Below are positions 48,802 to 57,766 of a stretch of 64,000 bases of DNA, piece by piece. Position 1 is the stretch's first letter, and the number at the start of each line of letters is the position of its first letter. The translations under genes were made by a program, and so were the position numbers. The DNA lies in assembly GCF_003610775.1 (NCBI RefSeq), contig NZ_RAQO01000003.1, positions 1 to 64,000 on the forward strand, in the 5' to 3' direction. Below the pieces are notes generated by a model that saw nothing but the letters and a program-made list of their open reading frames with translations, had not been told where the DNA came from and did no database searches. The DNA is from Alginatibacterium sediminis (GTDB taxonomy: Bacteria > Pseudomonadota > Gammaproteobacteria > Enterobacterales > Celerinatantimonadaceae).

Positions 48802-49689
48802 TTATTTGTCCAACGCGGAATCAACCTCCTTACGGCTTGGGATCCCTTCACGGCCACCCAGTTTGGTACATTTTACTGCAGCCACAGTGTTGGAAAAAAT
48901 GATAGCATCGCGGGTCGACATTTGTTCGGCAATCGCGACAGCGAGCGCACCATGGAATACATCTCCGGCACCTGTCGTATCAACAACATCCACTTTTAGA
49001 CCTGCTTGATGACAAAGTTCATCGTTTTCAAGCCAATAGCATCCTTTCGAACCTACCGTAACATAGACTTTATTATTTGTCCTTTTTTGAGCAATTTTGA
49101 GCCCTTCGATCGGATCGCTGCTTCCGCTGTATTTTTCAAGCCCGGGCTCACTAAAGGCAACGTGGTCTGCAAGTTCAACCAATTCGTCAATATTGTCAGG
49201 TGCAATATCGGCATCTAACACCGATGGGATACTAAACTTGCGCGCTTGCTCCAATGCATACTTTGCCCCAGCAACCCAACGCACATCGGCCAATATCGTT
49301 GCATATTTTGAGAAATCAATTTCGGTTAGCGCGCTTGGATCTTTGGACAATGATTCATCTTGATAGTTAATGATCATACGCTCACCTTCTTCATCGACAA
49401 TAACCGCAGAAAAAGCAGAGGACGCGCCTTTTATGCATACTGCTTTTTCAACGCCAACACCATAGCTAGCAAGTTCACTAAGCATAGTGTCGGCAACTGA
49501 GTCGTCTCCAACACGGCCGATAAAATCTACGTGATGTCCCAGTTTCGCCACAGCCACTGATGCGGTAGCTGCAGGACCGCCGCCGACTTCAAAATAGTTG
49601 TTAGCCACATATTTACCACCGGTTATGGGCAGTTGCTTGACGAGCTGGACTCGGTCTAAAACGGTGATTCCAATACATGCAATCGACAT
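48802..49689 (-). CDS. yihV: Sulfofructose kinase (YihV-like, PfkB family)
   Basis: A 295-residue ribokinase-family enzyme. It has the N-terminal EVGGGPAATASVAVAKLG block and the catalytic DTTGAGDVFHG with Asp243. The sequence tracks E. coli YihV along its whole length, as I recall it, including YVTVGSKGCYWLEN. It would phosphorylate 6-deoxy-6-sulfofructose at C1. It is divergent from the YihU-like gene over a region holding operator B. A GCATGCAATCG-rich start region with ATG at 49689 fits the family length. Confidence 0.9.
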   Translation of the reverse strand: MSIACIGITVLDRVQLVKQLPITGGKYVANNYFEVGGGPAATASVAVAKLGHHVDFIGRVGDDSVADTMLSELASYGVGVEKAVCIKGASSAFSAVIVDEEGERMIINYQDESLSKDPSALTEIDFSKYATILADVRWVAGAKYALEQARKFSIPSVLDADIAPDNIDELVELADHVAFSEPGLEKYSGSSDPIEGLKIAQKRTNNKVYVTVGSKGCYWLENDELCHQAGLKVDVVDTTGAGDVFHGALAVAIAEQMSTRDAIIFSNTVAAVKCTKLGGREGIPSRKEVDSALDK

Positions 49690-49879
49690 GATTAATCTCT
49701 TCTATATTATCTAGAGCGGGTATGCTTTGCGTCTCAAATTGCAGTAGAACAAACAAAACTCTAGTTCGATGAATTATATATTCGCACAAACATGAGGGGC
49801 GAATAACAAAGATAATGGATTCATTATAGGAAAAAAAGTGATCTTGACTGCGATAGTTGTCACGTAACGACGATAAAAC

Positions 49880-49909
49880 GACAAAAAACAACAAAATGTG
49901 ACATTGGTA
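49880..49909. promoter_or_regulatory. Decamer operator B (yihV / yihU intergenic)
   Basis: Three contiguous decamers: GACAAAAAAC, AACAAAATGT and GACATTGGTA. They sit in the 282-base divergent region, about 60 bases before yihU. Confidence 0.7.
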
Positions 49910-49971
49910 AAAGTTCTGTCGCCAATAATGCCTATAGTAATGCCATATCTTATTCAGTAAGGACAAACATA

Positions 49972-50865
49972 ATGTCAACTATCGGTTTCATCGGCTTAGG
50001 CCAAATGGGTAGCCCAATGGCTGCAAATCTAATCAAAGGTGGGCACTCGCTACAAGTTTTTGATGTAAACGCAGACGCTGTTGCTCAAATGGTCACGCTT
50101 GGTGCCGTAGCAGCTCAAACACCTGGTCAAGCCGCTAGCCAAGCAGATTTTGTTGTCACAATGCTGCCTAATGGCGATTTAGTTCGCAAGGTAATCTTTG
50201 CTGATGATGGCGTGATATCCACGCTGTCAAAGCAAGCCTTAATCATTGATATGTCGACCATTCATCCCTTTGAAACTGATGCTTTGATCAGCGATTTGTC
50301 GCTGCAAGGTTTTGAGATGATGGAAGCGCCAGTAGGAAGAACCTCGGTTCATGCGATTAAAGGTGAGCTACTGATTCTCGCTGGTGGAACGAAGTCTCAA
50401 ATTGAACGTGCTCAACCCCTATTTGATTGTATGGGCTCTGAAACCATTGATGCTGGTGGTCCTGGTAAAGGGATTAGAGTAAAGATCATTAATAACTACA
50501 TGAGTATTGCGTTAAACGCACTATCTGCTGAAGCTGCGACACTATCTGAGGCTATCGGTTTAGAGTTTGAAGATGCAATGAAAGTCATGAGTGGTACACC
50601 TGCTGGCAACGGTCATTTCACGACCACTTGGCCGGGTAAAGTCTTAGCTGGTGATTTATCGCCTGCATTTATGGTCGATCATGCTCACAAAGACTTGGGT
50701 ATTGCGCTCGATCTTGCCAATCAGGTCAATGTTCCAATGCCGTGTGGTGCGGCATCTCGTGAATTGTATAGCATCACCCGTGCTGCGGGCCGTGGTCGTC
50801 AAGATTGGACATCAGTTTTCGAACAGCTACGCGTAACTTCTGGGCTTGAGGCGAAAATAAAGTGA
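49972..50865 (+). CDS. yihU: Sulfolactaldehyde reductase (YihU-like)
   Basis: A 297-residue beta-hydroxyacid dehydrogenase. The dinucleotide loop is [16 protein letters not shown]; the catalytic Lys171 and Asn174 are in [20 protein letters not shown], at the same number as in E. coli YihU. The match to YihU extends through GRGRQDW near the C-terminus. It would reduce 3-sulfolactaldehyde to DHPS with NADH, giving the substrate of the glycyl-radical enzyme and balancing redox. AAGGACAAAC precedes the ATG. Confidence 0.92.
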   Translation: MSTIGFIGLGQMGSPMAANLIKGGHSLQVFDVNADAVAQMVTLGAVAAQTPGQAASQADFVVTMLPNGDLVRKVIFADDGVISTLSKQALIIDMSTIHPFETDALISDLSLQGFEMMEAPVGRTSVHAIKGELLILAGGTKSQIERAQPLFDCMGSETIDAGGPGKGIRVKIINNYMSIALNALSAEAATLSEAIGLEFEDAMKVMSGTPAGNGHFTTTWPGKVLAGDLSPAFMVDHAHKDLGIALDLANQVNVPMPCGAASRELYSITRAAGRGRQDWTSVFEQLRVTSGLEAKIK

Positions 50866-50874
50866 AGACATGCT

Positions 50875-50900
50875 GAGTCTATCAAGAATTGAATAGACTC
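50875..50900 (+). promoter_or_regulatory. Hairpin between yihU and the mutarotase gene
   Basis: GAGTCTAT and ATAGACTC pair around a 10-base loop, without a T tract. It may mark an mRNA processing or stability site. Confidence 0.45.
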
Positions 50901-50937
50901 AAACGATGTGACTTTAATTTAGGATAGAGACGAAAAA

Positions 50938-51978
50938 GTGAAACTGAGCATTGAAGATTGGGGATTGGTCGAAACACAATCTGTCCCTGTAAAACTGTTG
51001 ACCTTACAAAATAGCCAAGGCATGAAAGTACTGGTGAGCAACTATGGGTGCATTGTAACGTCGATTGAAACGCCAGATCGCAATGGACACTACGCGGATG
51101 TTGTACTCGGCTACGATAGTTTAGACAAGTATCTTGCCGGACACCCATTCTTCGGTGCCATTGCTGGCCGCGTTGCCAATCGAGTCAAAAATGGTCGCTA
51201 TCAAATTGATGGCCAATCCTTTGAGCTTGAAACCAATGAGTTGCCAACAGGGCAACACTTACACGGCGGAAGCAAAGGCTTTGATCGCTATGTTTGGGAC
51301 TACGCTATTGAAGAGCAAGATGAAGCAACTTTTGTGCATTTTAGTCGTGTATCTCCCGATGGAGAGTCGGGCTACGGCGGTACGATGCAGGTCACGTGTA
51401 GTATTGGTTTAGATGAAATGAATCAAGTCCATTACAATTTTAAAGCAAGCACGGACAAACCAAGCGTAGTCAATCTTGTTAATCATAGCTATTACAATCT
51501 AGCTGGGCATGATTCGGGACCCGTTGATCAACATGAACTAGTTCTTTTCGCTGATTACTATACGCCTGTTAGCGAAGACATGATCCCTAGTGGTGAGATT
51601 CTTTCGCTTCAGGGAACTCAATTAGATTTTAGCTCTCCACGGGAAATTGGCGCCAACGAATACGACCATAATTTTGTCTTAAACAATGACAAACGCATGG
51701 GTGAATATCGCTATGCTGCCCAGCTCTACGAGCCAAAAAGTGGTCGCGAAATGACGGTGTTAACCACGCAACCAGGCCTGCAGTTCTATAACGGTTATAA
51801 GTTGTCGAATAAACCTTGGTTTGGTCGTAACGGTCATAAGTATGAAGCGCGAGAAGGGATGTGTTTAGAAACGCAGCATTTTCCGGACAGTCCAAATCAA
51901 CCTCATTTCCCCTCGGTGCGTCTCAACCCGGGCGAGGTCTATGAAGAGAAGACGATTCACCGTTTTCGTATCAAATAA
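50938..51978 (+). CDS. Aldose 1-epimerase, predicted sulfoquinovose mutarotase
   Basis: A 346-residue GalM-type mutarotase without a signal peptide. HLHGGSKGFDRYVW and VNLVNHSYYNLAGH carry the catalytic and substrate His residues, and TTQPGLQFYNGYKL is the C-terminal block with the family's conserved elements. It is longer and more GalM-like than E. coli YihR. In this cluster it would interconvert the SQ anomers released by the glycosidase. GTG start at 50938, with weak upstream purines. Confidence 0.85.
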   Translation: MKLSIEDWGLVETQSVPVKLLTLQNSQGMKVLVSNYGCIVTSIETPDRNGHYADVVLGYDSLDKYLAGHPFFGAIAGRVANRVKNGRYQIDGQSFELETNELPTGQHLHGGSKGFDRYVWDYAIEEQDEATFVHFSRVSPDGESGYGGTMQVTCSIGLDEMNQVHYNFKASTDKPSVVNLVNHSYYNLAGHDSGPVDQHELVLFADYYTPVSEDMIPSGEILSLQGTQLDFSSPREIGANEYDHNFVLNNDKRMGEYRYAAQLYEPKSGREMTVLTTQPGLQFYNGYKLSNKPWFGRNGHKYEAREGMCLETQHFPDSPNQPHFPSVRLNPGEVYEEKTIHRFRIK

Positions 51979-52141
51979 ATGAATCAAATCTACAGCAAGC
52001 CAAATTTGAAGGTTTGAAGTGAATACAAAGGTCATTTATTGATTCTTGGTGAGTGCTTTTGTACTAAACATTATCTAATTAACATAATTATACGCGATGG
52101 ACTGATAACGTCGGTCGCAATGAAAATATAAGGACTAATCT

Positions 52142-53392
52142 ATGAAGTGGATCAACACTCGTTCTCATAATTCTTGGCTTGAAGCTGAAACCGATAGAAT
52201 CTTTGAGTTTGGCAAAAATGCGCTTGTTCCCAACGGTTTTGGATGGATAGGTAATAACGGTAATGTGCGCGACGAAATGGGCACACGCCTGTGGATTACT
52301 GCTCGTATGCTGCACTGCTATTCACTCGCAACGCTGATGGGACGTCCCGGTGCTTTTGACTTAGTTGAGCATGGCATCGCTGCCCTAGAGGGTCCACTAA
52401 AAGACAGGACTCATGGAGGTTGGTATGCAACTGTCGATAACCAAGGCGAGGGTGTTATGGATGCATCGAAGCAAGGTTATCAGCATGCCTTTGTTCTGCT
52501 TGGTGCTGCAAGCGCCGCGACCACTGGTCATCCTCGCGCAAAGGCCCTATTAGATGAAGCTATTAATGTCTATGAAAAACACTTTTGGTGTGAAGAAAAT
52601 CAAATGTGTTTTGAGTCATGGGATGAAGCATTTACTGAAACAGAAGATTATCGTGGCGGCAATGCAGCCATGCACTCCGTTGAAGCTTTTTTGATTGTGT
52701 ATGATGTTACTAAAGATAAAAAGTGGCTTGAGCGAGCGTTGCACATTACTGAGTTTATGATCCATAAAACAGCCAAGGGCCTTAGCTATCGTGTTAATGA
52801 GCACTTTGATTCTGATTGGAACCCGCTACCAGACTACAATAAAGACACGCCAGCTAGTCATTTCCGAGCATACGGTGGTACCCCTGGCCACTGGATTGAG
52901 TGGGGCCGTTTAATTTGTCACCTGCATGCAAGCATGCAAACCATAGGCATGAATACTCCTGATTGGATGCTTGAAGATGCCATTGGTTTATTTGATGCTA
53001 CGGTACGTGATGCATGGCATGTTGATGGAGCTCCGGGCTTTGTTTATTCGGTTGACTGGGATGGTAAGCCTGTCGTTCGCGAACGTATTCGTTGGGCACC
53101 GGTTGAAGCAATTGGTACCGCATATGCACTATTTGCGGTGACCGGAGAGAAAAAATACGAAGATTGGTATCGAACTTGGTGGGATTATTGCCGTACTTAC
53201 CTCATCGACTATGAAGGGTGTTCGTGGTGGCAAGAGCTGGACGTCAATAACCAAGCTGGAACTAGTGTGGTATGGGATGGAAAGCAAGACATCTATCATT
53301 TGATGCACTGTTTAGTGATCCCTCGGCTACCGTTAACGCCTGGTTTGGCACCTGCTTTAGAAGCAGGTTTGCTTGACAGCGCCATGAAGTAA
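52142..53392 (+). CDS. yihS: Sulfoquinovose isomerase (YihS-like)
   Basis: A 416-residue (alpha/alpha)6-barrel protein of the N-acylglucosamine 2-epimerase superfamily. His250 in [11 protein letters not shown] and the His in KQDIYHLMH correspond to the catalytic histidines of E. coli YihS. Overall similarity to YihS is high, as I recall it, including SWDEAF and DYNKDTPA. It converts SQ to 6-deoxy-6-sulfofructose. TAAGGAC precedes the ATG; 163 bases separate it from the mutarotase gene. Confidence 0.92.
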   Translation: MKWINTRSHNSWLEAETDRIFEFGKNALVPNGFGWIGNNGNVRDEMGTRLWITARMLHCYSLATLMGRPGAFDLVEHGIAALEGPLKDRTHGGWYATVDNQGEGVMDASKQGYQHAFVLLGAASAATTGHPRAKALLDEAINVYEKHFWCEENQMCFESWDEAFTETEDYRGGNAAMHSVEAFLIVYDVTKDKKWLERALHITEFMIHKTAKGLSYRVNEHFDSDWNPLPDYNKDTPASHFRAYGGTPGHWIEWGRLICHLHASMQTIGMNTPDWMLEDAIGLFDATVRDAWHVDGAPGFVYSVDWDGKPVVRERIRWAPVEAIGTAYALFAVTGEKKYEDWYRTWWDYCRTYLIDYEGCSWWQELDVNNQAGTSVVWDGKQDIYHLMHCLVIPRLPLTPGLAPALEAGLLDSAMK

Positions 53393-53518
53393 TCGTTAAC
53401 CCAGATTAAAAACCTCTAAAAAGAAATGGCAGCCTCAGGCTGTCATTTTTTTAGATCGCAAATAGCCATGAACAATTGCACTGCAAGAGAAATTAAAACT
53501 AAAATGTGTCAGAGCGCT

Positions 53519-53548
53519 CATTTTTGTCTATTTGTGTCCGTTTTTGTT
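53519..53548. promoter_or_regulatory. Decamer operator C (aldolase gene)
   Basis: Plus strand CATTTTTGTC, TATTTGTGTC, CGTTTTTGTT, which on the minus strand reads AACAAAAACG, GACACAAATA, GACAAAAATG. Perfect 10-bp spacing. It lies about 95 bases before the aldolase gene. Confidence 0.7.
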
Positions 53549-53640
53549 GAAAATGGCGAGCATCTAACAGAAATGAAAGCGTAGGGCTGATAATTTAGCG
53601 TCATTCAAAACAAACAAGTTTATTTAAAGGAACACCTACT

Positions 53641-54501
53641 ATGCCTTATATGTCTGGTAAAACAATGATTCAGCAAGCGTGGAGCGAGGGTTATGCCATT
53701 GGTGCTTTCACCGCTCATAATCTAGAAACTATCAAAGCTGTACTGCTGGCGGCTGAAAAAGAACAATCACCGATTATGATTCAGATTGGTCAGAAAGCAA
53801 TTAACGAAATGGGCATGAAACCACTACGTGATGCTGTCGACTCCTTGATCGAACACCATCAAATTAGCGTGCCGATCTGTATTCATCTAGACCATAGCCG
53901 CAAATTCGAACAGTGCATGGAAGCCGCAACCCGTAACTTTCAATCGTTGATGTTTGATGGTTCTGCGTTGCCGTTTGAAGACAATGTACGAATCACAAAA
54001 ACTGTCGTTGAAGTCGCAGAGGCATTAGGTTTAGGGGCTGAAGGCGAAATTGGCAAAATCGGTGGTACAGAAGATGACATTACCGTTGATGAAAAAGACG
54101 CGATGATCACCACTGTAGAAGAGGCGCTAGACTTCTCTGAGCGTACCGGAGTTCACTACTTAGCGGTATCTATCGGAACAGCACACGGCGTTTACAAAAC
54201 AACGCCAGAGCTTAAGTTTGATCGCTTAAGCGAAATTAAAGAAGCGGTTAAGAAGCCTATCGTATTGCATGGTGGTTCAGGTGTGCCTGATGACCAAGTT
54301 ATCGAAGCTGTTAAGCGCGGTGTTGCAAAAATCAATGTTGATACTGAACTACGCCAAGGCTTTATTAAGGGCGTGCAATCGCATTGGAGCAAGAACCAAG
54401 ACGACTTCATTTTGGCTGATGTAATGAATACCGGTATTGCCGCAATGATGGAAGTTGTTCAACACAAAATTCGTCTATTTGGTTCAAACGGCAAAGCCTA
54501 A
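53641..54501 (+). CDS. Class II aldolase, predicted sulfofructose-1-phosphate aldolase
   Basis: A 286-residue zinc aldolase of the FbaA/GatY/KbaY family. Zinc ligands His85, His182 and His210 and the Asp84 of HLDHSRKFE are present, with Glu136 in GAEGEIGKIGG and the phosphate loop VLHGGSGVPD. In this context it would split sulfofructose 1-phosphate into DHAP and 3-sulfolactaldehyde, replacing the unrelated class I YihT of E. coli. Class II enzymes in this role have been described in the sulfo-EMP2 variant. The substrate is inferred from the neighbours. Confidence 0.83.
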   Translation: MPYMSGKTMIQQAWSEGYAIGAFTAHNLETIKAVLLAAEKEQSPIMIQIGQKAINEMGMKPLRDAVDSLIEHHQISVPICIHLDHSRKFEQCMEAATRNFQSLMFDGSALPFEDNVRITKTVVEVAEALGLGAEGEIGKIGGTEDDITVDEKDAMITTVEEALDFSERTGVHYLAVSIGTAHGVYKTTPELKFDRLSEIKEAVKKPIVLHGGSGVPDDQVIEAVKRGVAKINVDTELRQGFIKGVQSHWSKNQDDFILADVMNTGIAAMMEVVQHKIRLFGSNGKA

Positions 54502-54504
54502 GTC

Positions 54505-54533
54505 AACAAAATGTCCACTATGTGACATAAACC
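54505..54533. promoter_or_regulatory. Decamer operator D (TRAP transporter genes)
   Basis: AACAAAATGT, then CCACTATGT (nine bases), then GACATAAACC. This is the least regular of the four, with one base missing between repeats. It lies just after the aldolase stop and about 135 bases before the TRAP genes. Confidence 0.55.
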
Positions 54534-54665
54534 CTACAAAAAAATACACATTGTTGCTTGCTGTGAAAACAATCACGGATTGAAGACTCAAGCTGAGTTA
54601 TCAATACGCCAAGCAAACGATGTGTCGTTTTAACAATAACAAATACTACTATTAACGGTGGTTTT

Positions 54666-55205
54666 ATGCTTAAAGCAATGGAAAGAGCTTTACATACTAT
54701 CAATGCCCCGATCTCGCGTTGGACAGCTAACCTTGCCGGTTTTATGCTGCTAGTGATGACGGTAATCGTATTGATTCAGGTAGCGTTTCGCTACGTTTTA
54801 AATACTCCTTTGAGCTGGACAGATGAATCGTCTCGCTTCCTGATGATCTACATGACTTACCTGTGCTTGCCACTTATCTATCTTAATGACCGCAATATTG
54901 CCATGAGCTTTGTGACGGACAAACTCAAAGGCACTCGCGTTTATGAATTACTCATGATTATCGCTCATGTTGCTGCGCTCGTGCTATTTGCTGTTTGGAT
55001 TTACTTTGGCTACACCTTCTTCAAGACCGGTTCGGTGATGGCTGACAGCCTGCCGATCCCTATGTATATGGTATATGCCATTCCGCCAGTAATGCTGTTT
55101 ATTTCTTGTTTCTCTGCTTTAGAGAAACTGTGTGGCTCTCTGCATAAACTGATTCATTTTAATGCGGTTAAGCAAGAACTGAAAGCCGCTCAAGCGGCTG
55201 AGTAG
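54666..55205 (+). CDS. TRAP transporter small membrane subunit (DctQ type)
   Basis: A 179-residue inner membrane protein with four hydrophobic segments and the family-typical LIQVAFRYVLNTPLSWTDES block after the first. It pairs with the large subunit gene 10 bases downstream. TRAP transporters use the sodium gradient; a sulfonate substrate is inferred from context. Confidence 0.9.
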   Translation: MLKAMERALHTINAPISRWTANLAGFMLLVMTVIVLIQVAFRYVLNTPLSWTDESSRFLMIYMTYLCLPLIYLNDRNIAMSFVTDKLKGTRVYELLMIIAHVAALVLFAVWIYFGYTFFKTGSVMADSLPIPMYMVYAIPPVMLFISCFSALEKLCGSLHKLIHFNAVKQELKAAQAAE

Positions 55206-55215
55206 AGGTAATATC

Positions 55216-56505
55216 ATGGTTTCTCCAATCTTTTTAGTGTACTTCATGGCCTTTCTTATGCTCGGAGTACCTGTACTGTTTGCATTGGGCCTATCTCCAA
55301 TCATTACGTTTGTACAAAATGACCAAATTTTGTTTATCAACATGCTTTATCAACGCCTTTACTCGGGCTTAGATAACTTCTTGTTGTTGGCGCTGCCCTT
55401 CTTTATGTTGGCTGGAGAGTGCATGTCCAGTGGCGGTATAACACCGCGTATCATCTCATTTGCCCAAGCTCGTGTTCAGCACTTGCGTGGGGGCTTAGGC
55501 CATGTGGTTATTCTTACTTCAACTTTGTTTGGTGCATTAACCGGCTCGGCTGTTGCGGCCACTTCTGCGATTGGCAACATGTTAATCCCAGAAATGACAA
55601 AGTATAAGTATGACCGAAGTTATTCAGCCGCTCTTACAGCTGCTGCAACTATTTTAGGTAACATTATTCCGCCATCGGGCCTAATGCTGTTGTACGCATT
55701 TGTTATGAATACATCGGTTGCAGCAATGTTCATCGCAGGTATTGTTCCAGGGATTATTTTTTGTGCTGGTCTGATGTTAGTTAACCGGGTACAGATAAAA
55801 AAATACCCGCAAGTGGAAACGTTACCACGAGCAACTAAGTTAGATCGCAGAAAGAGTCTACAACTCGCAATTTTGCCACTACTAACACCTGTGATTATCT
55901 TGGGTGGTATATACGGCGGTATTTTTACCCCGACTGAAGCTGCGGCAGTTGCTGTTGCCTATGCGATTTTCTTATCAGTATATGTAATCAAAGTTACTAA
56001 TTTAAAAGCGACTTACGCCTTGTTCACCAAGGTTGCGGTGAATGCTGCGACAGTACTGATTATTGTAGCGGCGGCCAGTGGTTTTGCCTCAGCCATCAGT
56101 TTCTCGGGTATTTCACAAACCGTTACTGACTTTTTCCTGAGTATCACTAGTGACCCTCTGATGCTGTTCTTCATCATCAACATATTTTTATTCATTGTCG
56201 GTATGTTCTTGGATGCGGGTCCAGCCATTTTAATCTTTGGACCTATCATTGCGCCCATCATGATCAATGCCGGCGTCGACCCTGTGCACTTCGGTGTTGT
56301 GATGTGCGTCAATTTATCTATTGGTTTAGCAACACCGCCTATGGGACTGGTGTTGTTTGTGGCCTCCGGGGTTTCTGGAGAACCGCTGCAAAAAATTTCG
56401 AAGGCGATCATTCCATTCTTAATAATAGAGTTTTTGATCATCTTCCTCATCTCATTCTTACCTGACTTGGTTATTGGTCTACCCAAACTTCTTGGCGTGA
56501 TGTGA
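55216..56505 (+). CDS. TRAP transporter large permease subunit (DctM type)
   Basis: A 429-residue polytopic protein with about 12 hydrophobic segments. It has the DctM signature region LTGSAVAATSAIGNMLIPEM and the TPTEAAAVAVAYA block. It forms the translocation channel with the DctQ subunit. It lies between the DctQ and DctP genes, in the order Q-M-P. Confidence 0.93.
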   Translation: MVSPIFLVYFMAFLMLGVPVLFALGLSPIITFVQNDQILFINMLYQRLYSGLDNFLLLALPFFMLAGECMSSGGITPRIISFAQARVQHLRGGLGHVVILTSTLFGALTGSAVAATSAIGNMLIPEMTKYKYDRSYSAALTAAATILGNIIPPSGLMLLYAFVMNTSVAAMFIAGIVPGIIFCAGLMLVNRVQIKKYPQVETLPRATKLDRRKSLQLAILPLLTPVIILGGIYGGIFTPTEAAAVAVAYAIFLSVYVIKVTNLKATYALFTKVAVNAATVLIIVAAASGFASAISFSGISQTVTDFFLSITSDPLMLFFIINIFLFIVGMFLDAGPAILIFGPIIAPIMINAGVDPVHFGVVMCVNLSIGLATPPMGLVLFVASGVSGEPLQKISKAIIPFLIIEFLIIFLISFLPDLVIGLPKLLGVM

Positions 56506-56558
56506 ACCAAATCTAAGAATACGTAAACGAGAATTACTAAAAAAATAAGGAACATTCA

Positions 56559-57608
56559 ATGAAAAAACTACTTTTGGCCTTAACCACTACAGCACTGCTA
56601 GCCTCTGGTGCAGCGAACGCGGCAGATTACAAACTTACCGTGCCGCATGTATCTAACTTAGATAGCTATAACCACCAATCTCTTTTGGTGTTTAAGAACT
56701 ACGTTGAGTCACGCTCTAACGGTTCTATCGAGGTTGATATCTATCCATCTGGTCAGCTATGTGGTACGGCAAAAGAGTGTATTGCTGGGGTACAAGCAGG
56801 GATGTTTGATTACTTCCAAACAACAATTCCTGAGTTAGGTAATTTCTGGCAGCCGGTTAGCGCGTTTGACTTACCATACATGCTTCCGAATGACCGTGTT
56901 GCCGAGTGTGTTTATGACAACGAAGCCTTTGTTGGTGACGTGCGAAGCGAAATTCTTGCGCGAGCTCCAAATGTTCGTCTAATGATGGTCTCTAACTCTG
57001 GTGGCTGGCGTAACATTGCAACCACTAAGAAGCAGGTTAAAACGCCAGCTGATGTGAAAGGTCTTAAATTGCGTACAGTACCGGCAAGAATTCAGCAAGA
57101 GCTAGTAAAAAGTCTAGATGGTTCTCCTACGCCTATCTCATGGCCTGAAGTATATACTGCACTTTCAACCGGTGTTGTTGATGGAACGAAGAATGGTATT
57201 GTTGATATCGTGCAAAACAAATTCCACGAAAGCCTAGATTACTTGATCCTTGATGGACACGCTTACATGGGTGGTGCTTGGGTATTCAACGATACTAAGT
57301 TTAAGTCAATGTCTGGTGAGCTTAAGCAAGTCATCGTTGACGGAATTGATGCACAAAACCAGTACTTACGTGCGTATCCTAAGCACAAAGAGTTCACCGC
57401 TTACGAAGAATTCCGCAAAGCAAACGGTACAATTTATAACCCAAGTGTTGCTGAAAAAGCTGAGTTTCAAAAGAAAACTGCACCTGTTAAAGAGTACTTC
57501 CTAGAGACTTCTGGTGAAGAAGGTGCGATGTGGCTAGCTCGTTTTGAAAATGAAATCAAAACTTGTGAAACTAAGATTCAGGCTGACTACGACATTCAGT
57601 TCAATTAA
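56559..57608 (+). CDS. TRAP transporter periplasmic binding protein (DctP type)
   Basis: A 349-residue periplasmic protein with a 21-residue signal peptide ending NAADYK. The ligand-anchoring arginine is expected in GLKLRTVPAR, followed by SWPEVYTALSTGVVDGTKN. In known TRAP proteins this arginine binds a carboxylate; a sulfonate could take its place. Two Cys in QLCGTAKEC and two in the C-terminal half may form disulfides. The ligand might be SQ, SQ-glycerol or DHPS. Confidence 0.9.
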   Translation: MKKLLLALTTTALLASGAANAADYKLTVPHVSNLDSYNHQSLLVFKNYVESRSNGSIEVDIYPSGQLCGTAKECIAGVQAGMFDYFQTTIPELGNFWQPVSAFDLPYMLPNDRVAECVYDNEAFVGDVRSEILARAPNVRLMMVSNSGGWRNIATTKKQVKTPADVKGLKLRTVPARIQQELVKSLDGSPTPISWPEVYTALSTGVVDGTKNGIVDIVQNKFHESLDYLILDGHAYMGGAWVFNDTKFKSMSGELKQVIVDGIDAQNQYLRAYPKHKEFTAYEEFRKANGTIYNPSVAEKAEFQKKTAPVKEYFLETSGEEGAMWLARFENEIKTCETKIQADYDIQFN

Positions 57609-57623
57609 TTCATATCGTTAAAC

Positions 57624-57644
57624 CTAGCCTCCTTCTATGGGGGC
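57624..57644 (+). promoter_or_regulatory. Hairpin after the TRAP genes
   Basis: CTAGCCTCC pairs with GGGGGCTAG around TTCTAT or a shorter loop, 15 bases after the DctP stop. There is no clear T tract, so read-through to the glycosidase gene is likely. Confidence 0.45.
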
Positions 57645-57766
57645 TAGTAAGTAAGTCCTAATTATCGAGCTGTTCACTTTGATTTTAAGCTTCGTTGTCG
57701 AAGTCGACAATTACCAAATACCTGAAAAACACAGGCTTCGGCAATAGAACCTGTGGAGGCATAATA

